DNA of 64,000 bases from Streptomyces candidus (GTDB lineage: Bacteria > Actinomycetota > Actinomycetes > Streptomycetales > Streptomycetaceae). Below, one piece after another: positions 16,373 through 25,381 of this stretch. The translations under genes and the position numbers were made by a program. Location: contig NZ_JACHEM010000004.1 of NCBI RefSeq assembly GCF_014207445.1, positions 124,001 through 188,000 of the forward strand, in the 5' to 3' direction. The notes beneath the pieces were generated by a model. It did not search any database and had not been told where the DNA came from. It saw only the letters and a list, made by a program, of their open reading frames with translations. Each line of letters opens with the position of its first letter. Within the stretch, counting starts at the first letter, position 1.

Positions 16373-17436
16373 TTCTCGCTCGCAACCTCTCGCAGTCGGA
16401 TGGCCGCGGCCTCCGGCGACACGTCGTTGATGAACGCGCCCATGCCGGACTCGGAGCCCGCGAGGACCTTCAGCTTGCCCGATGTCCGACGAATGGTGAA
16501 AAGCTCAAGATGCAGCGCGAATTCGCCGCGCAGCGGGTGCCGGACCGGTGCCTGGTGCCAGGCCGCGATGTACGGGGTGGGCGGCTGATCGGGGCCGAAG
16601 ATCCGGTCGAAACGGCGCAGCAGTTCCAGGTAGACGGCCGGGAACTCGGCGCGCGCCGCGTCGTCGAGGTCGCGCAGGTCGGGGACGCGGCGGGCCGGGT
16701 AGAGGTGCACCTCGTACGGCCAGTGCGCGGCGTAGGGGACGAAGGCGACCCAGTGGCCGGTGTCGAGCACGATGCGGGAGCCGTCGGCGCGTTCCCGGGC
16801 GACGACCTGGTCGAAGAGGTTGACCGCACGGCCGGCGGGGGCCTCGGGGTGCGCTTCGGCGTGTGCGCGGAGGGCGTCGAGCATCCGTGCCGTGCGGGGG
16901 GTGACGTAGGGGTAGCCGTAGATCTGGCCGTGCGGGTGGCCGAGGGTGACGCCGATCTCCGCGCCGCGGTTCTCGAAGCAGAACACCTGTTCCACGGAGG
17001 GGAGCCGGGACAGCTCGGCGGTGCGGTCCGTCCACGCTTCGAGGACGAGTGCGGCCTGTTCCTCGGTGAGGTCGGCGAACGAGGAGTGGTGGTCGGAGGT
17101 GAAGCAGACCACCTCGCAGCGGCCGGAGTCCCCGGCCAGCGACGGGAAGCGGTTCTCGAACACCGCCACGTCGTAGTCCGCCGCCGGGATCTCGCTCCGG
17201 TGGCCCTCGCGGGACGGGCAGAGCGGGCAGGCGTCGGTGGGCGGCAGGTACGTGCGGTCCTGGCGGTGCGAGGCGATGGCCACGTACTCGTCGAGGAGCA
17301 CGTCGCGGCGGACCTCGGAGGTGGTGGCGACGGGGGTGAGCGGGCGGGGGTCGTGGGCGTCGCGGTCGCGGTCGTCGGCCGCGTCGTAGTAGAGGAGTTC
17401 ACGACCGTCGGCCAGCCGGGTCGATGTCTTCTTCAC
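16369..17436 (-). CDS. galT: Galactose-1-phosphate uridylyltransferase
   Basis: Exchanges UMP between UDP-glucose and galactose-1-phosphate. The 355-residue protein has CPLCP (zinc Cys pair) near residue 65 and the active-site HPH in LGHPHGQIYGYPY. GTG at 17436 is chosen because GAGGTGG lies 6 nt upstream and the protein then opens as MKKTSTRLADGRELLYYD like homologues; an ATG 42 bp further upstream is less likely. It is the first gene of the operon, so the region just upstream should carry the galactose-inducible promoter. Confidence 0.95.
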   Translation of the reverse strand: MKKTSTRLADGRELLYYDAADDRDRDAHDPRPLTPVATTSEVRRDVLLDEYVAIASHRQDRTYLPPTDACPLCPSREGHRSEIPAADYDVAVFENRFPSLAGDSGRCEVVCFTSDHHSSFADLTEEQAALVLEAWTDRTAELSRLPSVEQVFCFENRGAEIGVTLGHPHGQIYGYPYVTPRTARMLDALRAHAEAHPEAPAGRAVNLFDQVVARERADGSRIVLDTGHWVAFVPYAAHWPYEVHLYPARRVPDLRDLDDAARAEFPAVYLELLRRFDRIFGPDQPPTPYIAAWHQAPVRHPLRGEFALHLELFTIRRTSGKLKVLAGSESGMGAFINDVSPEAAAIRLREVASEK

Positions 17437-17515
17437 TACCGCCACCTCGCGCGCACAGGCATCAACAGAATCGAACACAAGAAACCATAGGTCAACAGCG
17501 GAGTCAACGGTGAAG
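17437..17515 (-). promoter_or_regulatory. Candidate galactose-inducible gal promoter with direct repeats
   Basis: Upstream of galT the minus strand has repeated hexamer-like sequences. CTGTTGA occurs twice (plus-strand TCAACAG at 17462-17468 and 17492-17498, 30 bp apart) and GTTGAC twice (GTCAAC at 17491-17496 and 17503-17508). S. lividans galP1 is known to be controlled through direct repeats upstream of galT; equating these with that promoter is inference from position. Confidence 0.5.
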
Positions 17516-17570
17516 ACACCCGGGCGCCGGACGCGCGGGCCGTCCGCCGGGTGTGCCGGGCCGGACGCGG

Positions 17571-18251
17571 TTACTGGTCCTGGGAGGGCGGGGCGGCGCG
17601 ATCGAGGAGGCCGGTGCGCGCGGCGAGGGCGGCGGCTTCGAGCCGGGAGCCGACGCCGAGTTTCATCAGGACGCGCTGCACGTGGGTGCGCGCGGTGCTG
17701 GGGGCGATGCCCATTCCGGCGGCGATCAGACGGGTGTCCTCGCCGTCGGCGACCCGGACGAGGACCTCGACCTCGCGCGGGGTGAGCATCTGCAGCAGCC
17801 GCTGGCCCTCGTCGTCGGGCTGGGCGGCCGGGTTGAGGAGTTCGGCGAACGCACCCTGGAGGAGCTGCGGCGCGACGGCCGCCTCCCCCGCCCGCGCCTT
17901 CACCATGGCGCGCTCCACGCCCTCTATGCGCTCGTCGTGCCGTACGTAACCGGCCGCACCGGCCGCGAAGGCGGCGGCGATGCCGCGCGGGCTGGGCACC
18001 GGACCGAGGACGACGACGGCCACCTGCGGGCGCTCGCGCCTGATCCGTACGATCGGGTCGAAGGTGCCCGGCAGTGCGGGCGTCGCCGTACCGAACAGGC
18101 AGACCTCCGGGGCACGGCTCACCACGAGTTCGGCCGCGCCCGCGGTGGGCGCGGCGGCGGCGAGCACGCGGTGCCCGCGCAGCTTGAGCGCCGAGGCGAG
18201 TGCCTCGGCCAGCAATCGGTGGTCGTCGACCACCATGAGCCGCACGCCCAT
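17571..18251 (-). CDS. Orphan LuxR-type regulator with a degenerate receiver domain
   Basis: A 226-residue protein with receiver-like N-terminus and LuxR helix-turn-helix C-terminus (LTPREVEVLVRVADGEDTRLIAAGMGI then STARTHVQRVLMKLGV). The acidic pair DD (9-10) is kept. The position of the phospho-acceptor Asp is Gly54 (VCLFGTATPALPG), the switch Thr/Ser is Gly83, and the conserved Lys is His105 (GYVRHD). It should therefore not be a conventional phosphorylation switch. ATG at 18251 has GGGGGGA upstream; earlier ATG codons exist. No kinase gene is adjacent. Confidence 0.85.
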   Translation of the reverse strand: MGVRLMVVDDHRLLAEALASALKLRGHRVLAAAAPTAGAAELVVSRAPEVCLFGTATPALPGTFDPIVRIRRERPQVAVVVLGPVPSPRGIAAAFAAGAAGYVRHDERIEGVERAMVKARAGEAAVAPQLLQGAFAELLNPAAQPDDEGQRLLQMLTPREVEVLVRVADGEDTRLIAAGMGIAPSTARTHVQRVLMKLGVGSRLEAAALAARTGLLDRAAPPSQDQ

Positions 18252-18490
18252 CGGAACATCCCCCCGCATTCCCCCGTGAGCAGACCCCCCGGCCTCCTGA
18301 CCCGGCAAGCTACACGCTCGTTCGGCGTCGCGCGCCCCTTACCCGTGAGGGACCGCTCGAAGTGGCCAAAGTACCTGGCGCCGGGCCCCGGTGGTGAGAG
18401 GCGGGCGAACACTGGATCCTTCCGTCCGCGGCCACGGCCTCCCGCACACGACGCGCGTCCCACCCGGGGCCCGACGCCCCCGCGACACGC

Positions 18491-18529
18491 CAGGAGGGGC
18501 AGTGACGAGAGCCGCCACTGCCCCTCCTG
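18491..18529 (-). terminator. Terminator downstream of the first beta-propeller gene
   Basis: A perfect 14-bp inverted repeat CAGGAGGGGCAGTG / CACTGCCCCTCCTG with an 11-nt loop, 15 bp beyond the stop of the minus-strand gene at 18544. Confidence 0.8.
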
Positions 18530-18543
18530 CGGTACGGCTGTCG

Positions 18544-20529
18544 CTACTGCGCCGGGACGAAGGCCAGCGCCAGGTACTTCTTGTACGAGGACGGGGTGTC
18601 GCTGATCATCTGAGTGCCCATGTAGAGGCGGCCCTTGTGGAACCGGACCTCCTCCAGCTTGAGCGTCATGGTCTGCTCGGCGTCCCGCACCGCGCGGTCG
18701 GCCGGGTTCTCCAGGAGGAGGGTCTCCTTGCCGCTGCCGCCGTCGATGCTCGCGACGCGGCCGCCCTTGTCGTACGGAGGGAACTTGTAGACGATCAGGT
18801 TTCCGCCGTCCATCCGCAGCGGGAACATCGTGTACCGCTCGCCGGCCGGGAAGTTGTCGCTGGTGGGCTTTCCGGTGGCGAGGTCGAAGGAGACGATCGA
18901 GTTCGTACGCCCGGTCTCGGCCTGGCCCCTGCGCTCGGCGGTGGACAGGTAGACGCGGCCGTTGCCGACGGCGACCTTGGTGCAGTTGCCGACGTCGTTG
19001 AGGTCGCAGTCGATGGGGTGGCGCTCGCCGTCCACGCCGAACTGCGCGCGCTGCTTGCCGGTCTTCTCGTCGATCGAGAAGAGGTGGCTGATCTTCGTCT
19101 TGTACTCGCCCGACTCACCGACGTTGGCACCGACGAGCAGTGGCTTGGTGGACAGCACCGAGACGTACTTGGAGTTGGCCGGCATCTTGAAGGTGCTGAG
19201 CGGCGCCCCGTCGGCCGGGTTCAGGTTCTGGATGAGGATCTGCTCGGCGTCGTAGCCGCCGCACTTGCGCACGGCGACCAGGTTGGTGCCGCCCGCGTAG
19301 CCGACGTCCGCGCACTGGTCGGCGGTCGGCTTCGGCGACCACAGTTCCTTGCCGTCGGCCAGGGCGAGGCCGCCGCCGCCCGAATAGCCCGCCGCGGCCA
19401 CCGTGTTGCCGGAGATGGTGACCATCTGCAGCCGCTGCTTGCGGTCGCCGTCCGCGAAGCTCTTCTGCCAGAGCAGCTTGCCCGCGTTGAGGTCGACCAG
19501 GCCGACCTCGGTGCAGGCGGCGAACTTCTCCCCCGCGGCCTTCTTGCCGTTGAAGACGATCGCGACCTTGTTGTCCGGGGTGACCTGCCGGGAGCCGCCG
19601 CACGGCGAACCGTCGAGGGCGACCTTCCACTTCTCGGCGCCGGTCAGCGCGTCGTAGCCGACCACGCTGTCGACGGCGCTCTTCGCGTACACGGTGTCGG
19701 TGGCCCACGAGCCGCGCACGGTGGTGATCTCCTTCACCACCGGAAGCGGGATCTGGAAGCCGACCTTGGCGTTGGTGACCGGCGGGGCCTGCTCCTTGCC
19801 CGCGCCGTCCGGTGCGGCGGGGCCGGCCTGTTCGCCGCCCTTGGCCTCGCCGCCGCCTCCGGAGGAGGTGCCCGCGACGTCCTTGGGGTCGTCGCTGCTG
19901 GTCGCCTTGTAGACGACGCCCGCGCCGACGATCAGGACGACGGCGACGACCGCCGCGATGATGATCTTCAGCTGGGTGGTCAGTCCGCCGCCGCTGCCGC
20001 CGTTGACGCCGCTGCCCTGGACGACGGTCTGCGGGGCGGGGGGCTGGGCCGGGTAGCCGCCGTACTGGCCCAGCCGGCCCGGGGCGGGCTGACCGGGCTG
20101 AGCCGGGAAGCCGTAGCCGGGCTGCGGAGGCGGGGGCTGCTGGCCGGGGTGGCCGGGCTGGCCGGGCTGGCCGGGCTGGCCGGGCTGGCCGGGCTGGCCG
20201 GGGTAGCCGGGGTAGCCGTAACCGGCGGGGGGTGCCTGCGGCGACTGGCCCGGAGCGGGCGGCGGGGTGCCTGGGGTCTGCGGGTAGCCGTACGCGGGCT
20301 GCTGGGCCGGGGGCTGACCCGGCTGGCCGGGCTGCTGGCCGGGGGGCGGCGGGGTCGGGGCACCGAAGCTGCCGGCGGGCGGCTGTGGCGCGCCGAAGCC
20401 GGGGGCGGGGGGCAGGGGTGCCTGCGGGGGGAGGTCGGGAGCGCCCTGCGGGGGCTGCGGGGACTTGTCGAGCGGGGACGGGGGCCGCTGGCCCTCGTCC
20501 TTCGGGGGCTCGTGGGGTGGCTGCGTCAT
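18544..20529 (-). CDS. Membrane-anchored PQQ-like beta-propeller protein with Pro/Gly/Gln-rich cytosolic domain (paralogue 1)
   Basis: 661 residues in three parts: a Pro/Gln/Gly/Tyr-rich N-terminus (1-180) with GQP repeats (111-127), one membrane helix (188-206, [19 protein letters not shown]), then an extracellular region with beta-propeller-like (PQQ/WD40) blades such as [36 protein letters not shown] and [14 protein letters not shown]. It lacks a signal peptide, so the N-terminus should stay inside the cell. A similar gene lies 163 bp upstream on the same strand. Function is unknown. Similar actinobacterial proteins are annotated only as PQQ-binding-like proteins, and residues for true PQQ binding or dehydrogenase activity are not evident. 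Confidence 0.85.
   Translation of the reverse strand: MTQPPHEPPKDEGQRPPSPLDKSPQPPQGAPDLPPQAPLPPAPGFGAPQPPAGSFGAPTPPPPGQQPGQPGQPPAQQPAYGYPQTPGTPPPAPGQSPQAPPAGYGYPGYPGQPGQPGQPGQPGQPGHPGQQPPPPQPGYGFPAQPGQPAPGRLGQYGGYPAQPPAPQTVVQGSGVNGGSGGGLTTQLKIIIAAVVAVVLIVGAGVVYKATSSDDPKDVAGTSSGGGGEAKGGEQAGPAAPDGAGKEQAPPVTNAKVGFQIPLPVVKEITTVRGSWATDTVYAKSAVDSVVGYDALTGAEKWKVALDGSPCGGSRQVTPDNKVAIVFNGKKAAGEKFAACTEVGLVDLNAGKLLWQKSFADGDRKQRLQMVTISGNTVAAAGYSGGGGLALADGKELWSPKPTADQCADVGYAGGTNLVAVRKCGGYDAEQILIQNLNPADGAPLSTFKMPANSKYVSVLSTKPLLVGANVGESGEYKTKISHLFSIDEKTGKQRAQFGVDGERHPIDCDLNDVGNCTKVAVGNGRVYLSTAERRGQAETGRTNSIVSFDLATGKPTSDNFPAGERYTMFPLRMDGGNLIVYKFPPYDKGGRVASIDGGSGKETLLLENPADRAVRDAEQTMTLKLEEVRFHKGRLYMGTQMISDTPSSYKKYLALAFVPAQ
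20151..20203. repeat. 9-bp tandem repeat (GGCCGGGCT) inside the propeller gene
   Basis: About six near-perfect copies of GGCCGGGCT encode the GQP run of the neighbouring protein's N-terminal domain. Such coding minisatellites can change copy number by slippage. Confidence 0.8.
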
Positions 20530-20692
20530 CGTGGTCTACCTCTGGATCGGGGAGCTTGGTGGATCAACCGGGCGAAGTATCAGGAGGCTCGGAGCGGGGC
20601 GGCGGGGACGCGGCGGCGCGGGCAGCGGGCAGCGCCTCGCGGCCCGCGCCCGTGCGTCCGTCGCGCCGCCGGCGCCCGCCGCGCCCCGCAGC

Positions 20693-22516
20693 TCAGTTGC
20701 CGAAGGCCAGCAGCGCCTGGGGCTTCTCGTCGTCCCGGCCCGAGATGCGGTCGGGTGCGAGGAAGAGACGGCCGCCCTCGTACGCGAGCTGCTTGGAGAA
20801 CATGCCGCGCTCGACCGCCGAGACCGACGACGGGTGCTTGAGGACCTGGACCGGGTTGCCGCCGGCGGCGGGGACCTTCACGAGGCCGCCGGCCTTGTCG
20901 TACGACGGCTCGGAGTACGCGTAGACGAAGCCGCCCTCTGCCTTGACCGGCACCAGGGTCCGGCCCTCGCCCTTCGAAGCCCACTTGCGCTTGCCGGTGT
21001 TGGCGTCGTAGGCGCGGATCTCGTTGCTGCGGCCCGCAGCCGCGTCGGTCTTCGTCTGGCTGGGCAGGTACAGGGTGCTGGCGTCGGCGGTGATGCCCTC
21101 ACAGCTCTGCAGGCCACCGCTCAGGGAGAACATGCCGCACCGCAGGTCCGGCATCTCCTCCCCCTTGGGCAGCTGCGCGGCGAACGTGCCGTTCGGCTTG
21201 AAGAAGGCGATGCTGGCCCCCTCGTCCTTGCCCTTCACCAGGTACAGCGCCAGCGGCTCGACGGACAGGACCTTCTTCACGGACCAGCCCTTGGACACCT
21301 TCCAGGTCCACTTGGCCTTGCCCGTCACGGGGTCGAGCTCACGGAGCTGCTCGGGGGCGTTCTGCTCGGTGCCGCACTGGTCGACGACGATCAGCCGGGC
21401 GCCGTGGGAGGCGAAGCCGTCCATCCGGCACGCACCGTCCCGCACGTCGCCGAAGAGACTCGAACCGTCGCTGATCCGGTAGGCACTGGGGAAGGTGCGC
21501 TGTGCCACGACGGTGTCGCCCGCGACCACGAGTCCGTCGAGGCCGAAGTCGAACATGTTCTGCTTCTCGATCGTCTTGCGCCACCCGGCCTTGCCGGCCT
21601 TGAGGTCGACCATCTGGAGCTCGACGCAGCGGCCCTTCTCGGTGTTGTTGTCCTTGACCGCGATGACGACCTTGTCGCCCGTGCCGACCTGGCGCGGCGC
21701 GGCGCAGACCTCGTTCGGGAACGGGATCTCCCACCGCTTCTTGCCGTCGGCGACGCCGTACGCGGTCATGGTCTTGTAGTACGTCTGGACGACGGTGTCG
21801 CCGACGAACCACATCGGCATCACCTTGCCGCCGCCGCTGGGCAGGTCGAAGGTGTTGGCCTGGTTCCACAGGACCTTGGCGTCGCCGGGCTGGCGGGCCG
21901 AGTTGAAGTCCGTGCCCGCGTCCCGTCCGGCGGCGTCGCCACCGGGGCCCTTGCCGTCGCCGTCGTCCACGGTCGGAGCGGTGGTCGGCTTGTCCGTGGC
22001 GGTGGGGCCGGCGACGGGTTCCTTGTCGCCGTCGCCCGAGACGAGGTAGATGCCGCCCGCGATGACGATCAGCGCGGCGACGGCCGCACCGATGATCAGC
22101 ATCAGCTTCTGCTTGTTCTGCGGTCCGCTGCCGCCGGGCCCTCCGGGGCCGGGGGCGCCGGGGTACGTCGGCTGGCCGGGGTAGCCGTAACCGGGCTGCT
22201 GGCCGTACGCGGGCTGCTGCTGACCGGGCTGCCCCGGGTAGCCGTAGCCGCCGGGCGGCGGGGTGGGCTGCGCGTACGGGTTGTCGGCGGCGGACGGCGG
22301 GCCCTGCGGATACCCGTACCCGGGCTGACCCGGCGGCGGACCGGCCGGAGGGCCGGACGGCGGACCGGCGGGCGGCCCCGGGGGCATCTGCGGTGGGGTC
22401 GGCTGCGGCTGCGGAGCTCCGGGAGGCGGACCCTGCGGAGCCCCGCCCTGGGGGGACTGCGGGTCCTGAGGGGCGCCGAAGCCCCCCTGCGGCGGCTGGT
22501 TGGGCGGCTGAGACAT
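20693..22516 (-). CDS. Membrane-anchored PQQ-like beta-propeller protein (paralogue 2)
   Basis: 607 residues with the same architecture as the downstream paralogue: a Pro/Gly/Gln/Tyr-rich cytosolic N-terminus (1-134, many PPGQPGYGYP-like units), a membrane helix (138-159, LMLIIGAAVAALIVIAGGIYLV), a Thr/Asp/Gly-rich linker, then an external propeller with blades such as LRELDPVTGKAKWTWKVSKGW and IRAYDANTGKRKWASKGEG. Both end in a similar motif (FLAPDRISG... versus LYMGTQMIS...). ATG at 22516 is preferred over one two codons upstream. The two probably arose by tandem duplication and may bind ligands or wall components; this is inference. Confidence 0.85.
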   Translation of the reverse strand: MSQPPNQPPQGGFGAPQDPQSPQGGAPQGPPPGAPQPQPTPPQMPPGPPAGPPSGPPAGPPPGQPGYGYPQGPPSAADNPYAQPTPPPGGYGYPGQPGQQQPAYGQQPGYGYPGQPTYPGAPGPGGPGGSGPQNKQKLMLIIGAAVAALIVIAGGIYLVSGDGDKEPVAGPTATDKPTTAPTVDDGDGKGPGGDAAGRDAGTDFNSARQPGDAKVLWNQANTFDLPSGGGKVMPMWFVGDTVVQTYYKTMTAYGVADGKKRWEIPFPNEVCAAPRQVGTGDKVVIAVKDNNTEKGRCVELQMVDLKAGKAGWRKTIEKQNMFDFGLDGLVVAGDTVVAQRTFPSAYRISDGSSLFGDVRDGACRMDGFASHGARLIVVDQCGTEQNAPEQLRELDPVTGKAKWTWKVSKGWSVKKVLSVEPLALYLVKGKDEGASIAFFKPNGTFAAQLPKGEEMPDLRCGMFSLSGGLQSCEGITADASTLYLPSQTKTDAAAGRSNEIRAYDANTGKRKWASKGEGRTLVPVKAEGGFVYAYSEPSYDKAGGLVKVPAAGGNPVQVLKHPSSVSAVERGMFSKQLAYEGGRLFLAPDRISGRDDEKPQALLAFGN

Positions 22517-22677
22517 CAGCACTTACCTCTTCACACGGGTGGTCCGCTGCCCGGTCGGTCTCCCCCGCGATTCCGGGCGGTCACATCCCCCGGAAAGGAG
22601 CGAATCGGGCTTGGATCCCGCAGATCTACGTCAGTCGAGCGGGGCTTCTTTCTATCACTGGAGTCACCTCGAACAAG

Positions 22678-22715
22678 GGGCCGGTCCGCCCCTGTTCCCA
22701 AGGGAGGACCGGCCC
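22678..22715 (-). terminator. Terminator downstream of the ABC-F gene
   Basis: A perfect 10-bp inverted repeat GGGCCGGTCC / GGACCGGCCC with an 18-nt loop, about 70 bp past the ABC-F stop (minus strand). The rest of 22517-22785 should contain the promoter of the second beta-propeller gene; no motif is distinctive. Confidence 0.65.
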
Positions 22716-22785
22716 GTGATGCGCTCGTTATGAGCCCTCGGCGCGTTCTCTGCGCCCGCCGCCGCCGCGTCCGTACGGTACGGAC

Positions 22786-24609
22786 TCAGGCGTCCTCGGC
22801 CAGTTCCAGCCAGCGCATCTCCAACTCGTCGCGCTCGCCCACGAGTCCGCGCAGTTCGGCGTCGAGTTCGGCGACCTTCGCGAAGTCGGTGGCGTTGTCG
22901 GCGATCTGCGCGTGCAGCTTGGTCTCCTTGTCGGAGAGCTTGGTGAGCTGCCGCTCGATCTTCTGGAGTTCCTTCTTCGCGGCACGGGCGTCCCCGGACG
23001 ACTTCGCCGGTGCGGCCGGCGAGGCGCCGCCGGACCTCGCGGCCAGTGCCGGAGCCGCGGGCACGGCGGCGTCGATGACCTTCTGCCGCCGCTCCAGGTA
23101 CTCGTCGAGCCCGCGCGGCAGGTTGCGCAGGGTCGAGTCGCCGAGCAGGGCGAAGACCTTGTCGGTGGTGCGCTCGATGAAGAACCGGTCGTGCGAGATG
23201 ACGACCATGGTGCCGGGCCAGCCGTCGAGGAGGTCTTCGAGCTGGGTGAGCGTCTCGATGTCGAGGTCGTTGGTGGGCTCGTCGAGGAACAGGACGTTCG
23301 GCTCGTCCATCAGCAGCCGCAGGATCTGGAGCCGCCGGCGCTCACCTCCGGACAGGTCGCCGACCGGCGTCCACTGCTTCTCCTTGGTGAACCCGAACTG
23401 TTCGCACAGCTGGCCCGCGGTCATCTCCCGGCCCTTGCCGAGGTCGACCCGGTCGCGGACCTTCTGGACCGCCTCCAGGACCCGCAGGTTCGGGTCCAGC
23501 TCGCCGACCTCCTGCGAGAGGTACGCCAGCCTGACGGTCTTGCCGACGACGATCTTCCCGGCGACGGGCTGTACGTCTCCCTGCGTACAGGAGGCCTCGG
23601 CGAGCGCCCGCAGCAGCGACGTCTTGCCCGCGCCGTTGACGCCGACGAGGCCGACACGGTCGCCGGGGCCGAGCTGCCAGGTGAGGTGCTTGAGGAGGAC
23701 CTTGGGACCGGCCTGGATCGTCACGTCCTCCAGGTCGAAGACGGTCTTGCCGAGCCGGGCGTTGGCGAACTTCATCAGCTCGCTGGTGTCGCGCGGCGGG
23801 GGCACGTCCGCGATCAGCTCGTTGGCGGCCTCGATGCGGTAGCGCGGCTTGGACGTACGCGCCGGGGCGCCCCGGCGCAGCCAGGCCAGCTCCTTGCGCA
23901 TGAGGTTCTGCCGCTTGGTCTCCTCGGTGGCGGCGATCCGCTCCCGCTCGGCGCGCGCGAAGACGTAGTCGGAGTAACCGCCCTCGTACTCGTGGACGGC
24001 ACCGCGCTGCACGTCCCACATGCGGGTGCAGACCTGGTCCAGGAACCAGCGGTCGTGGGTCACGCAGACGAGGGCGGAGCGGCGGGACTGGAGGTGGCGC
24101 GCCAGCCAGCTGATGCCCTCCACGTCCAGGTGGTTGGTGGGCTCGTCCAGAACGATCAGGTCCTGGTCGGCGATGAGGAGCTTGGCGAGCGCAATGCGGC
24201 GGCGCTCGCCGCCGGACAGCGGTCCGATGACGGTGTCCAGGCCCTGGTCGAAGCCGGGCAGGTCCAGCCCGCCGAACAGGCCGGTCAGCACGTCGCGGAT
24301 CTTGGCGCTGCCCGCCCACTCGTGGTCGGCCATGTCGCCGATGACCTCGTGACGGACGGTGGCGGCCGGATCGAGGGAGTCGTGCTGGGTGAGGACGCCC
24401 AGGCGCAGACCGCCGACGTGCGTGACGCGGCCGGAGTCGGCGTCCTCCAGTTGCGCGAGCATCCGGATGAGGGTGGTCTTGCCGTCGCCGTTGCGGCCCA
24501 CGACGCCGATCCGGTCGCCCTCCGAGACGCCGAGGGAGACGCCGTCGAGCAGGGCACGGGTGCCGTACACCTTGCTGACTGCCTCGACATTGACCAGGTT
24601 GACGGCCAT
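22786..24609 (-). CDS. ABC-F family ATPase (Uup/EttA-like translation factor or resistance protein)
   Basis: 607 residues with two ATP-binding cassettes and no membrane domain. Cassette 1: Walker A GRNGDGKTT, signature LSGGERRRIALAKLL, Walker B VLDEPTNHLD. Cassette 2: GVNGAGKTSLL, LSGGERRRLQILRLL, LFLDEPTNDLD. A basic linker (~240-310) separates them. The C-terminal ~80 residues are a Lys/Glu-rich coiled coil (KKELQKIERQLTKLSDKETKL...), as in Uup. ABC-F proteins act on ribosomes stalled at particular peptides or on antibiotic-bound ribosomes. No antibiotic cluster is adjacent, so a housekeeping role is more likely. Confidence 0.92.
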   Translation of the reverse strand: MAVNLVNVEAVSKVYGTRALLDGVSLGVSEGDRIGVVGRNGDGKTTLIRMLAQLEDADSGRVTHVGGLRLGVLTQHDSLDPAATVRHEVIGDMADHEWAGSAKIRDVLTGLFGGLDLPGFDQGLDTVIGPLSGGERRRIALAKLLIADQDLIVLDEPTNHLDVEGISWLARHLQSRRSALVCVTHDRWFLDQVCTRMWDVQRGAVHEYEGGYSDYVFARAERERIAATEETKRQNLMRKELAWLRRGAPARTSKPRYRIEAANELIADVPPPRDTSELMKFANARLGKTVFDLEDVTIQAGPKVLLKHLTWQLGPGDRVGLVGVNGAGKTSLLRALAEASCTQGDVQPVAGKIVVGKTVRLAYLSQEVGELDPNLRVLEAVQKVRDRVDLGKGREMTAGQLCEQFGFTKEKQWTPVGDLSGGERRRLQILRLLMDEPNVLFLDEPTNDLDIETLTQLEDLLDGWPGTMVVISHDRFFIERTTDKVFALLGDSTLRNLPRGLDEYLERRQKVIDAAVPAAPALAARSGGASPAAPAKSSGDARAAKKELQKIERQLTKLSDKETKLHAQIADNATDFAKVAELDAELRGLVGERDELEMRWLELAEDA

Positions 24610-24837
24610 GAATGCGTGCTCCAGGGGTAAGGGGTGGAATCCCTACCAGCGTATGGCCTGGGGCGGGGGGCTTGAGCGCGGGCGGGGTTTTGGGGGTTCC
24701 GGGGGCGACGAGAACGACAGGTCGGACTGCACCGGCGACTGCGCCAGGACGTGGCCACGCCGCAGGAGGACGGGCACACCCGGTCACGCACGGTTATCCC
24801 TTTGCCCGCGCTAACGGTCCGTGTCTACGGTCGTCCC

Positions 24838-25338
24838 ATGAAGCAAGCCACCGAGAGCGACATCCGGAAGTCGTTCATCAACTGTTCCAAGGGCGAGGCC
24901 CAGCGGCTGCCGATGCCGCGCGACCTGGCCGAACGCCCGTGGGGGGACCTGGACTTCATGGGCTGGCGCGATCTGTCCGCGCCCGACCGGAGTTACCTGG
25001 TCACCGAGGACCCCGCCGACGGGCGCCTCTTCGGCGTGACATTCCGTTTCCCGTCCCGGCAGCGCGGGTTCCTGCACCGCAGCATGTGCGCCGTCTGCCT
25101 CACCACGCACCCCGGCAACGGCGTGTCACTGATGACCGCCCCCAAGGCGGGCCCGGCCGGCAGGCAGGGCAACTCCGTCGGCATCTACATGTGCACGGAC
25201 ATGGCCTGCTCGCTGTACGTGCGCGGCAAGAAGACCCCCGAACCGGGCGGCCGGTTCGAGGAGTCCCTCACCGTCGACGAGCAGATCGACCGCACCCGCG
25301 GCAACCTCTTCGCCTTCCTGGCGAAGCTGACGGACTGA
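24838..25338 (+). CDS. FBP-domain (EF-G-binding-protein C-terminal type) treble-clef zinc-finger protein
   Basis: 166 residues resembling the FBP_C family, whose better-known relatives are the EF-G-binding proteins FusB/FusC. The zinc ligands are two Cys pairs: CAVC near residue 82 and C-x4-C in MCTDMACSLYV near 122. Other family features are MGWRDLSAPDRSYLV and KSFINCSKGEAQRL at the N-terminus. FusB-type proteins bind EF-G and rescue it from fusidic acid, but Streptomyces members are uncharacterised and lack the full FusB N-domain. ATG at 24838 is favoured over an in-frame upstream start by family alignment. It is divergent from the ABC-F gene across a 228-bp region. Confidence 0.8.
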   Translation: MKQATESDIRKSFINCSKGEAQRLPMPRDLAERPWGDLDFMGWRDLSAPDRSYLVTEDPADGRLFGVTFRFPSRQRGFLHRSMCAVCLTTHPGNGVSLMTAPKAGPAGRQGNSVGIYMCTDMACSLYVRGKKTPEPGGRFEESLTVDEQIDRTRGNLFAFLAKLTD

Positions 25339-25381
25339 GGTCGGGAGCCACCGGGGCCGGCGGGGGCGGTCGACGGGTAGT

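Noticed and set aside
13976..16588. Long open frame antisense to the gal genes
   Set aside because: Third-position GC shadow of galK-galE-galT; composition is typical of shadow translations (Arg/Gly/Ala/Val-rich).
20151..20203. Regular repeats resembling a CRISPR-like array
   Set aside because: The unit is only 9 bp, there are no spacers, and it is in-frame coding for GQP repeats.
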